The notes beneath the pieces were generated by a model. That model saw only the letters and a list, made by a program, of their open reading frames with translations, did not search any database and was not told the DNA's origin. 5,305 nt of DNA from CAIKZJ01 sp041675325 (GTDB taxonomy: Bacteria > Bacteroidota > Ignavibacteria > Tepidaquicellales > Tepidaquicellaceae): contig JBAYUG010000133.1 in NCBI GenBank assembly GCA_041675325.1, positions 1-5,305 on the forward strand, in the 5' to 3' direction. Of the stretch, positions 1 through 5,305 are shown one piece after another; position 1 is the first letter of the stretch; the number at the start of each line of letters is the position of its first letter. Position numbers and translations under genes: made by a program.

Positions 1-541
1 ATATATGAAACTGCTTGGGGGAAGTATAAAAGTGAAAAGTGTTTACTCAGAAGGCTCGACTTTTAGGATTGAATTATCAAAGTCTTTCAATAAAATATTT
101 AATGATTCGATTTCTAAAATAGAATCCGAGATAGAAACATCTGAAATTATCACTACCCCCGATTTATTCACATCCAAAAAGAAAATACTCTACGTGGAGA
201 ATGATGTGTTCAGTCAGGCTTTAGTAAAGGCTGTTTTAAACAATTATGCGATTATTCATATGGCTAATAATGCAGATGAAGCCATTCAAAAAACTAAAGA
301 AAATGATTACGCATTGATATTGATGGATATTAACCTTGGAACAGGGATGGATGGGAAAGAAGTTACAAATATTATCAGAAGTGATACAAGATATAAGGCA
401 GTTCCAATTGTGGCTATTACTGCATTCGCTATGGACGGTGATAAAGAGGAATTCTTAGCAAGCGGATGCACTCATTATTTATCAAAACCATTTAACAAAG
501 ATAAATTACGGAATTTAATATTCTCAATACTTGGTAAATAA
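1..541 (+). CDS. Hybrid sensor histidine kinase, C-terminal part (end of HATPase domain plus receiver domain), 5' partial
   Basis: The reading frame is already open at base 2 (Tyr codon before the first ATG), so the Met at base 5 is internal and the gene begins outside the window. Numbering from that Met, residues 3-24 (LLGGSIKV, then SEGSTFRIEL) are the end of a histidine-kinase ATP-binding domain, including the G-S-T-F strand that closes the fold. A polar linker (about 25-58) leads to a CheY-like receiver domain (about 59-178) with phosphoacceptor D108 in LILMDINL, switch T139 in AITAF and conserved K161 in LSKPF. The protein would pass phosphate from its own kinase core to this receiver or on to a partner. 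The acidic pair that helps hold Mg2+ reads E65-N66 rather than the usual E-D. No partner regulator gene is visible, and the sensor part and the catalytic His lie upstream, so the stimulus is unknown. Confidence 0.9.
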   Translation, partial: YMKLLGGSIKVKSVYSEGSTFRIELSKSFNKIFNDSISKIESEIETSEIITTPDLFTSKKKILYVENDVFSQALVKAVLNNYAIIHMANNADEAIQKTKENDYALILMDINLGTGMDGKEVTNIIRSDTRYKAVPIVAITAFAMDGDKEEFLASGCTHYLSKPFNKDKLRNLIFSILGK

Positions 542-573
542 AACTAAATTCTGAAGCGCGTATTTAAATGCAT

Positions 574-602
574 TTGTTTTATTCTAAGTATAATTGTTTA
601 AT
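574..602 (+). promoter_or_regulatory. Weak candidate promoter before the ygfZ-like gene
   Basis: In the 120-bp gap between the kinase stop and the next ATG, TTGTTT (574-579) is followed after 17 bp by TTTAAT (597-602), a loose sigma70-like pair. A perfect TATAAT also occurs at 589-594 but has no convincing -35 partner. I found no TTTG/TAnnTTTG pair (Bacteroidota style) with correct spacing. In DNA this A+T-rich such matches arise easily by chance. The gap also lacks an obvious terminator hairpin for the kinase gene; the only palindrome, AAATGCATTT at 566-575, has no loop and no U tract. Confidence 0.22.
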
Positions 603-661
603 AGTTTTATTAGAAACTGCATTTAATATTGTTTTGATTTTGGGTATTTTAAGTATCACTT

Positions 662-1528
662 ATGAAATATTACAAAGAGAATATATCAGTTATAAATTTG
701 AAAGGCGAAGGTGTTGAAGATTTTTTACAGAGAATTTCGACTAATGAAATAAGAAATTTTGGAGTAAAAGGAACAAAAAGAACAATATTTTTAAATGAGA
801 AAGGTAAAATCGTAGATTTTGTAACAATTTTGAAAAGAAATGAAGATTTTTTGATGATTACCACAAATGGAAACGAAGACAAACTTAAAAAACATTTTGA
901 GAAGTTTATTGTCATGGAAGATATAAGTTTTTCCATTGAAAAGGTTGAGAAACAAACATTTATTGCTGAAAGTGATATTGAATTTAATGTAATTAATGAC
1001 TTTGACATTATAGAAGGTAATTATTATTGTTATGACGAATATAAGTTCCGTAAAATAATTGCACTAATTTATAACGAAAATTCCGTTTATTTAAAAAATT
1101 TGTATGTGAAAAGCGAAGAATTATCTGAAGATGCTTTTCGGAGTTTTGCAATTGATAACGCTTACGTCTATTCAGTTACAGAATTGAATGAGAATATAAA
1201 TCCTCTGGAATGTCAATTAAAGGATTTCATTTCGTTTGAAAAAGGTTGTTATATAGGGCAGGAAGTAATAGCACGACTTGATTCACAGGGAAAAATTCCA
1301 AAAGTCATGGTGATTATTGCTGCAGATTTCAGGATTTCAAAAGATGATAAGATATTTTCAATCATATCAGGAGTTGAAACAGAATGCGGCTTTATTTCTT
1401 CAGTAGTATCTACAAATTACAATTTTAAGGGATTGGGATTTATACGAGAAGTAGATTTACGTAAAAGCTCTAATTACTATATAAATAAGGATAATAATAA
1501 AATTATTTCAATTAATAAATTAAACTAA
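662..1528 (+). CDS. ygfZ: YgfZ/GcvT-like folate-binding protein (Fe-S cluster maintenance, tRNA-modifying protein YgfZ family)
   Basis: This 288-residue protein matches the YgfZ/CAF17 (COG0354) family, a tetrahydrofolate-binding relative of the glycine-cleavage T protein. The family helps keep certain Fe-S enzymes active, such as MiaB in tRNA modification, and is cytoplasmic in bacteria. The signature K-G-C-Y-I-G-Q-E is at residues 194-201, with the family's key cysteine at C196, preceded by the typical N-P-L-E at 180-183. The N-terminal part has the expected pattern: G-x-G-x-x-D/E-F-L-Q around 15-23 and N-E-K-G-K-I at 45-50. CGFISS (242-247) and GLGFIRE (257-263) match the C-terminal barrel. 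No transmembrane or signal segment is seen. Length is within the family range, slightly shorter than E. coli YgfZ. The ATG has no Shine-Dalgarno, but it directly precedes the first conserved block. The aldolase starts 5 bp after its stop, suggesting co-transcription. The gene is clearly more A+T-rich than the aldolase. Confidence 0.9.
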   Translation: MKYYKENISVINLKGEGVEDFLQRISTNEIRNFGVKGTKRTIFLNEKGKIVDFVTILKRNEDFLMITTNGNEDKLKKHFEKFIVMEDISFSIEKVEKQTFIAESDIEFNVINDFDIIEGNYYCYDEYKFRKIIALIYNENSVYLKNLYVKSEELSEDAFRSFAIDNAYVYSVTELNENINPLECQLKDFISFEKGCYIGQEVIARLDSQGKIPKVMVIIAADFRISKDDKIFSIISGVETECGFISSVVSTNYNFKGLGFIREVDLRKSSNYYINKDNNKIISINKLN

Positions 1529-1533
1529 TTAAT

Positions 1534-2598
1534 ATGACAATAGAAATTAAAGAAATCATCGGTAAAGAAAATGAAGCACTTCTGACTCATAAATGCACAA
1601 CAATTCCCAAAGAATCTTTATACTTACCGGGAATTGATTTTGTAGATAGAGTATGGAAGGATTCGGATAGAACACCTAACGTTCTTAGAAATATGCAGCA
1701 CATATTTAATTCTGGCAGACTTAGAGGCACCGGATACGTTTCAATATTGCCTGTGGATCAGGGAATTGAACATTCAGCAGGAGCCTCTTTTGCACCGGAA
1801 CCAATTTATTTTGACCCGGAAAATATTGTTAAACTTGCTATCGAAGGTGGCTGTAATGCAGTTGCTTCAACATTAGGAGTACTGGGAACTGTGTCGAGAA
1901 AATATGCTCATAAAATTCCTTTTATTCTTAAAATAAATCATAACGAGTTCCTTTCCTACCCAAACAAATATGACCAGATAATGTTTGCAAATATCGATCA
2001 GGCTTTTGATATGGGTGCGGTCGCAGTTGGTGCAACGATTTATTTTGGATCTGATGAATCGGCAAGACAGATTCAGGAAGTCACTGATGCTTTCTCGTAT
2101 GCACACGAACTTGGATTGGTCACTATTCTATGGTGTTACCTGAGAAATCCTGCATTCAACGTAAAAGGTGATAAAGATTATCACGTCTCAGCCGACTTAA
2201 CCGGTCAGGCAAATTATCTAGGCGTTACAATCCAGGCCGATATTATTAAACAAAAACTTCCTGAAAACAACGGCGGATACAATGCTCTGAAATTCGGAAA
2301 AACACATAAAGCAGTTTATGAAAAACTTACGTCCGATAATCCCATTGACCTAACAAGATATCAAGTCGCAAATTGCTATATGGGAAGAGCAGGACTTATT
2401 AATTCTGGCGGGGCTTCTACAGGTAAAGGAGATTCAGATTTAAAGGAAGCGCTAAAAACTGCAATTATAAACAAAAGAGCAGGCGGTATGGGATTGATTT
2501 CAGGCAGGAAAGCTTTTCAGAAACCTATGAAAGATGGTGTAACACTTCTGAATGCAATACAAAATGTTTATCTCGATAAAGATATTACAATAGCTTAA
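1534..2598 (+). CDS. fbaB: Class I fructose-bisphosphate aldolase (FbaB/DhnA family)
   Basis: The enzyme reversibly cleaves fructose 1,6-bisphosphate to dihydroxyacetone phosphate and glyceraldehyde 3-phosphate through a lysine Schiff base, in cytoplasmic glycolysis/gluconeogenesis. The 354-residue length matches the E. coli FbaB type (about 350), not the roughly 250-residue archaeal form. Visible landmarks are PVDQGIEH at 73-80 (the D-x-G-x-E-H active-site strand of the DeoC/LacD/FbaB aldolase group), a (beta/alpha)8-like series through ASTLGVLGTV (111-120), VAVGATIYFGS (163-173) and VTILWCY (196-202), and QADIIKQKLP at 234-243, where K239 is the likely Schiff-base lysine. Two phosphate-binding loops follow: NSGGAS (290-295) and ISGRKAF (322-328). 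The start has no Shine-Dalgarno and lies 5 bp after the ygfZ-like stop, so translation may depend on coupling. G+C content is higher than in the upstream gene, as is common for a highly expressed enzyme. Some family members act on other sugar phosphates, so the exact substrate is inferred. Confidence 0.93.
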   Translation: MTIEIKEIIGKENEALLTHKCTTIPKESLYLPGIDFVDRVWKDSDRTPNVLRNMQHIFNSGRLRGTGYVSILPVDQGIEHSAGASFAPEPIYFDPENIVKLAIEGGCNAVASTLGVLGTVSRKYAHKIPFILKINHNEFLSYPNKYDQIMFANIDQAFDMGAVAVGATIYFGSDESARQIQEVTDAFSYAHELGLVTILWCYLRNPAFNVKGDKDYHVSADLTGQANYLGVTIQADIIKQKLPENNGGYNALKFGKTHKAVYEKLTSDNPIDLTRYQVANCYMGRAGLINSGGASTGKGDSDLKEALKTAIINKRAGGMGLISGRKAFQKPMKDGVTLLNAIQNVYLDKDITIA

Positions 2599-2620
2599 TA
2601 TAAACTAAATAATAAATAAA

Positions 2621-2722
2621 ATGTTCAAACCAAAGAAAGTTGCTTTAAAGAAGCACAGAAAAACAAAGATTAAAGTTCAGGCAAAGAAAAAAGCCATGCT
2701 TGTAAACAAAAAATCAAAATAG
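2621..2722 (+). CDS. Small, extremely lysine-rich peptide (33 aa), possible ribosome-associated protein
   Basis: An ATG-to-TAG frame of 33 codons lies 22 bp after the aldolase stop. The peptide has 14 Lys, 1 Arg and 1 His, and no Asp or Glu. It starts MFKPKKVALKKHRK, and its second half contains another AKKKAM cluster. Such a composition is typical of small RNA-binding or ribosomal proteins. The central KKHRK followed by spaced basic residues recalls the short bS22/AURKAIP1-COX24-type ribosomal peptides, which are about the same length, but the match is too short to assign. An A-rich leader (AATAAATAAA) precedes the ATG, in the same style as other starts here. The strong hairpin at 2736 follows its stop by 13 bp, so it would be the last gene of the ygfZ-fbaB group. 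Against it: in A-rich DNA a short Lys-rich frame can occur by chance. I do not recognise the family with certainty. Confidence 0.6.
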   Translation: MFKPKKVALKKHRKTKIKVQAKKKAMLVNKKSK

Positions 2723-2735
2723 CACTTTATCATTC

Positions 2736-2769
2736 ATAGACAGGGGAACTTGTTTCCCCTGATTTCTAT
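2736..2769 (+). terminator. Strong hairpin, probable terminator of the ygfZ-fbaB-small ORF group or leader structure of the transporter gene
   Basis: The arms CAGGGGAA (2741-2748) and TTCCCCTG (2754-2761) pair perfectly over 8 bp around a 5-base loop CTTGT. Below this, ATAGA (2736-2740) can pair with TCTAT (2765-2769), with a 3-base bulge (ATT, 2762-2764) on the 3' side. It is by far the most G+C-rich stem in the intergenic DNA. It lies after the small ORF and 12 bp before the next ATG. There is no proper run of T after the stem (the tail reads GATTTCTATAG), so classic intrinsic termination is uncertain, and a role in the transporter mRNA leader is possible. Confidence 0.55.
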
Positions 2770-2781
2770 AGCTGCTATCCG

Positions 2782-3681
2782 ATGAAAAAAATCATAATAT
2801 TTATAATACTTATTTTCTCTTCTTCATTTACACCGATTGCTGCAAAATTCATTGTATCTGAAGTTTCTCCTTTAAGTCTTGCATTTCTGAGGTTTGGAAT
2901 CGCTGCAGTTTTGTTTAATTTGCTTTTCCTTTTTAAAAGGCAAAATTATAAAATTGACCGCGAAGATTTCTACAAGTTTATTTGGTTAGGTGCTCTTGTG
3001 ATACCTATTAATCAGTTCTTCTTTCTTAATGGCGTAAATATGTCCCTGGCATCTCATTCAGGAGTAACTTATGCATGTACTCCCCTCTTTGCATATCTGA
3101 TCTCAATTGGGCTGAAGCATGAAAAATTTTCGATTAGAAAGTTAATTCCCATATTGCTCACGATCGCAGGTATTTTCTTTGTGTTTTACGACAGCATTAT
3201 GAAATCAAAATCCATGGGTTCAGATATTCTTCTGGGAGACATATTCTTGGTTTTTGCTGTATTATCATGGGCATCGTATATTACTTTTAGCCGAGATATC
3301 ATTTCAAAATATGGCGCACTAAAAACTTCAACAATTTCATTTAACTTCGGCATTATTATGTATATACCGATTTTCCTGTACGACGTACCTAACCTGACAT
3401 TTGATAATATTACATTGCCGGGGCTATTAGGTTTTCTTCATCTCTCTATTATAGTTGCATTTGCCGGATATTTTCTTTTTACTTATGCTTTAAAGATAAT
3501 CAACGTAACTGAATTGACGACTTCTACAAATCTTTCTCCTGTTGTCACTATCGTATTTTCATGGCTTTTACTTAAAGAACAAATATCGTACTATTTTATT
3601 ATAGGCGCATTTATTACTTTTATCGGTGTATTCCTTGCCCAAATAAAAGGCGAAGAAGAGACTGGAGAATTGATTAATTAA
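2782..3681 (+). CDS. EamA-family (drug/metabolite transporter, DMT) inner-membrane transporter
   Basis: The 299-residue protein is almost wholly hydrophobic and has the ten-helix, two-repeat layout of EamA/RhaT-type transporters. Approximate helices are 4-22, 29-51, 65-83, 90-110, 118-136, 151-170, 181-200, 212-236, 245-265 and 270-287, followed by a charged cytoplasmic tail. Repeat 1 shows SSSFTPIAAKFI, then SPLSLAFLRFGIAA (29-42), the usual family opening with the Arg at the start of helix 2. Repeat 2 starts at GDIFLVFAVLSWASYITFSR (152-171) and ends with the family motif of a Pro-containing helix (L-S-P-V-V) followed by LLLKEQIS with E266 equivalent to the conserved Glu. Members export or import amino acids, nucleosides and other small metabolites; the substrate cannot be told from sequence alone. 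The start is right at helix 1, as expected. No Shine-Dalgarno is seen. The CDF gene follows after 5 bp, so they are probably co-transcribed. Confidence 0.9.
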   Translation: MKKIIIFIILIFSSSFTPIAAKFIVSEVSPLSLAFLRFGIAAVLFNLLFLFKRQNYKIDREDFYKFIWLGALVIPINQFFFLNGVNMSLASHSGVTYACTPLFAYLISIGLKHEKFSIRKLIPILLTIAGIFFVFYDSIMKSKSMGSDILLGDIFLVFAVLSWASYITFSRDIISKYGALKTSTISFNFGIIMYIPIFLYDVPNLTFDNITLPGLLGFLHLSIIVAFAGYFLFTYALKIINVTELTTSTNLSPVVTIVFSWLLLKEQISYYFIIGAFITFIGVFLAQIKGEEETGELIN

Positions 3682-3686
3682 TTGTA

Positions 3687-5093
3687 ATGGATATACAGGA
3701 AGAAATAAATAGTAAAAAGAAAATTCGAGTTGCCAATATTTCACTGCTCGCCGCAGTTTTTATCGTAGCAATAAAATCTCTTGCAAGTTATTTTAGTGGA
3801 AGCATCGGTGTTCTGTCTGAACTATTTCATTCCTCAACTGACCTGATAGCAACTTTTGCGACTATATTATCTATAAGATACGCAACAAAACCTCCTGACA
3901 AGGATCATCATTACGGACATGAAAAGATTGAAAGTTTTTCTGCTCTGTTCCAGGTTTTTATTCTCGTCCTGATGTGTGCTTATTTAATTTATGAATCAAT
4001 CGACAGAATATTATCGCCCGTTACTATCAAGCTTAACATTTTTGTTTTCCTTGCTATTCTTATATGCATCTTCATCGATATACATCGTTCAAGGGCATTA
4101 ATGAAAATTGCAAAAGAGACTCATTCACAAGCACTCGAAGCAGATTCTATACATTTTTCATCGGATATTTTAAGCTCTGTGGTGGTATTGCTGGGAATGA
4201 TATTTAGCTATTTTGAATGGTCAACGCTTGCTGACCCGATAAGTGCTTTAATAGTTTCAGTAATAATTATTATTACGACATTTGGACTATCGAAACGGGC
4301 AATAGGTTCGCTTCTTGACAGGGTTCCTGACGGTATTGAGGAAAATATTTCGGAACATATTTCTTCGATAAAAGGTATAGAGGGAATTAAGAATATCAGG
4401 ATAAGAGGAAGCGGTTCCCGAATTTTCGTCGATGCTGTAATACGAATTGGACGGACTAAATCGTTTTCTATGACACATGAGCTAATGGATCTGGCTGAAA
4501 AGTCAGTGAAGAAAGCATTCCCAAACGCTGATGTTGTGATTCATTCAGAGCCGGTAGAAACTGAAAATGAGACGCTCAATGAGAAGATAAGGCTTATTGT
4601 TACAGATTCAGGATTTAAGTGTCACGATATATTCTCTCACAGGATTGACGGCGATATTTTCAGCGAATTGCACGTTGAGATTGAAAATACAAACGACTTA
4701 ATAAAAGCTCACGATTTAATATCGCACCTTGAGAATTCAATACTTGAAAAAATACCTGTTATCAAGAAAGTAAAAATCCATCTTGATGAACCGAGTGAAA
4801 TTCTGTTTGATACTATTGATATAACCGAAACATCGAATGATCTTATAGATAATGTTAGAAAAATTCTTGACAGTGAGGAAAAGATAGTAGATTATGGGGA
4901 TATTAAGATTATGAACTCTGCTGGTAAGATAAGAATATCGCTAAGTTGTTCCTTCAAAAGCAAATACTCGTTCGAGGAAGTTCATGAGGTTGTTACAATA
5001 CTTGAAAGCAGAATATTTTTGCACGTGAAAGATTTATATCCTAATCTGAGCAATGTTATAATTCACGCTGAACCATCTAAAAATAGTATATGA
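3687..5093 (+). CDS. Cation diffusion facilitator (CDF) transporter, long form with three apparent tandem C-terminal domains
   Basis: This is a metal(2+)/proton antiporter of the CDF family (FieF/YiiP-like), probably exporting Zn2+ or a similar ion across the inner membrane. About six helices lie at 13-33, 37-63, 82-102, 115-132, 155-176 and 181-200. The transport site is H48-xxx-D52 in helix 2 and H156-xxx-D160 in helix 5, an HD-HD set usually linked to Zn. D71-x-x-H74-x-x-x-H78 after helix 2 matches site B of YiiP (D68, H71, H75). At 468 residues it exceeds the usual length of about 300. After the first cytoplasmic dimer domain (about 205-290), two further similar segments follow (about 293-370 and 378-464), ending in the analogous motifs VIHSEP, KIHLDEP and IIHAEP. 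Each keeps a His pair (H264/H286, H342/H365, H433/H460). The start lies 5 bp after the EamA stop, and its own stop overlaps the next gene. Metal choice is inferred, and Fe, Co or Mn are alternatives. Confidence 0.93.
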   Translation: MDIQEEINSKKKIRVANISLLAAVFIVAIKSLASYFSGSIGVLSELFHSSTDLIATFATILSIRYATKPPDKDHHYGHEKIESFSALFQVFILVLMCAYLIYESIDRILSPVTIKLNIFVFLAILICIFIDIHRSRALMKIAKETHSQALEADSIHFSSDILSSVVVLLGMIFSYFEWSTLADPISALIVSVIIIITTFGLSKRAIGSLLDRVPDGIEENISEHISSIKGIEGIKNIRIRGSGSRIFVDAVIRIGRTKSFSMTHELMDLAEKSVKKAFPNADVVIHSEPVETENETLNEKIRLIVTDSGFKCHDIFSHRIDGDIFSELHVEIENTNDLIKAHDLISHLENSILEKIPVIKKVKIHLDEPSEILFDTIDITETSNDLIDNVRKILDSEEKIVDYGDIKIMNSAGKIRISLSCSFKSKYSFEEVHEVVTILESRIFLHVKDLYPNLSNVIIHAEPSKNSI

Positions 5094-5305
5094 CAGAAAT
5101 AAAAGTTGGTATAATTGGCTGCGGACATCTTGGTAAGCTGCATATTAAGAATATTAAAGAGATTGAATCTGAAAATGAGAATATAAAGTTCGTCGGACTT
5201 TATGATACAAATAAATCAGAATCTGACAATCTGGCTGTAAAATACAATGTAAAGTCATTTACCACTTTGAGCGAGTTATTGGAATGTATTAATGCTGTAT
5301 TTATA
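5090..5305 (+). CDS. Gfo/Idh/MocA-family NAD(P)-dependent oxidoreductase, N-terminal part, 3' partial
   Basis: The ATG overlaps the CDF stop codon (ATGA), a classic translational-coupling junction, and the frame stays open for 72 codons to the window edge. The start of the protein is a Rossmann fold: KVGIIGCGHLGKLH has G10-x-G12-x-x-G15 for dinucleotide binding, and an acidic residue D39 ends strand 2 (FVGLYD), suggesting NAD(H) preference because it would hydrogen-bond the adenosine ribose. The order continues with AVKYNVKSF, then TLSELLE and AVFI, as in Gfo/Idh/MocA sugar or cyclitol dehydrogenases. Substrate specificity lies in the missing C-terminal domain, so the reaction cannot be named. 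No Shine-Dalgarno is needed if ribosomes are handed over from the CDF gene. Confidence 0.88.
   Translation, partial: MTEIKVGIIGCGHLGKLHIKNIKEIESENENIKFVGLYDTNKSESDNLAVKYNVKSFTTLSELLECINAVFI

Noticed and set aside
5..7. ATG at base 5 as a true start of a stand-alone response regulator
   Set aside because: The residues just after it are the end of a histidine-kinase ATP-binding domain and the frame is open upstream, so the gene starts before the window.
566..575. Palindrome AAATGCATTT in the gap after the kinase gene
   Set aside because: It has no loop, only A/T-rich arms and no T run, so it is neither a terminator nor a convincing operator; easily a chance event in such DNA.
670..1008. Reverse-strand open frame of 112 codons inside the ygfZ-like gene
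   Set aside because: It lies wholly opposite a gene with clear family motifs. Its Ser/Lys/Phe/Ile-rich product is the complement of an A-rich coding strand and shows no domain.
1873..2106. Reverse-strand open frame of 77 codons inside the aldolase gene
   Set aside because: It is opposite highly conserved active-site segments of the aldolase; no recognisable domain or start signal.
4287..4478. Reverse-strand open frame of 63 codons inside the CDF gene
   Set aside because: Antisense shadow of the first cytoplasmic domain of the CDF protein; no recognisable features.
1..5305. Defence system, mobile element, CRISPR array, tRNA or rRNA
   Set aside because: No spaced direct repeats, transposase or integrase motifs, nuclease or toxin-like genes, cloverleaf-type sequence or conserved rRNA stretches were seen. 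All sizeable frames belong to ordinary metabolic, transport or signalling families.

Overview
The window is A+T-rich, has short intergenic gaps and carries every recognisable gene on the + strand. None of the internal starts has a clear Shine-Dalgarno sequence; the bases before each ATG are A/T-rich instead. Together with a hybrid histidine kinase and an FbaB-type class I aldolase, this fits the Bacteroidota/Chlorobiota/Ignavibacteriota group. That placement is inference from style, not a database match.

Layout: (1) The 3' end of a hybrid sensor histidine kinase (end of the HATPase domain, a linker and a C-terminal receiver domain), ending at 541. (2) A 120-bp A+T-rich gap with at most a weak promoter. 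(3) A tight group consisting of a YgfZ/GcvT-like folate-binding protein, a class I fructose-bisphosphate aldolase 5 bp later, and a 33-codon ORF for a very lysine-rich peptide 22 bp after that. (4) A strong G+C hairpin at 2736-2769 that could end this group or be leader structure for the next gene. (5) A second tight group: an EamA/DMT-family transporter, a cation diffusion facilitator (CDF) 5 bp later, and a Gfo/Idh/MocA-family oxidoreductase that overlaps the CDF stop by an ATGA junction and runs off the right edge.

Most of this looks like ordinary core or housekeeping content: Fe-S maintenance, glycolysis/gluconeogenesis, metal and metabolite export, and signalling. I see no mobile element, CRISPR array, RNA gene or defence system. 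The most unusual item is the CDF protein. At 468 residues it is far longer than the usual roughly 300, and the extra length reads as two more copies of the cytoplasmic dimerisation/metal-binding domain, so there appear to be three in tandem, each keeping a His pair at YiiP-like spacing. The second item is the unlisted 33-residue basic peptide after the aldolase, which has the character of a small ribosome-associated protein.
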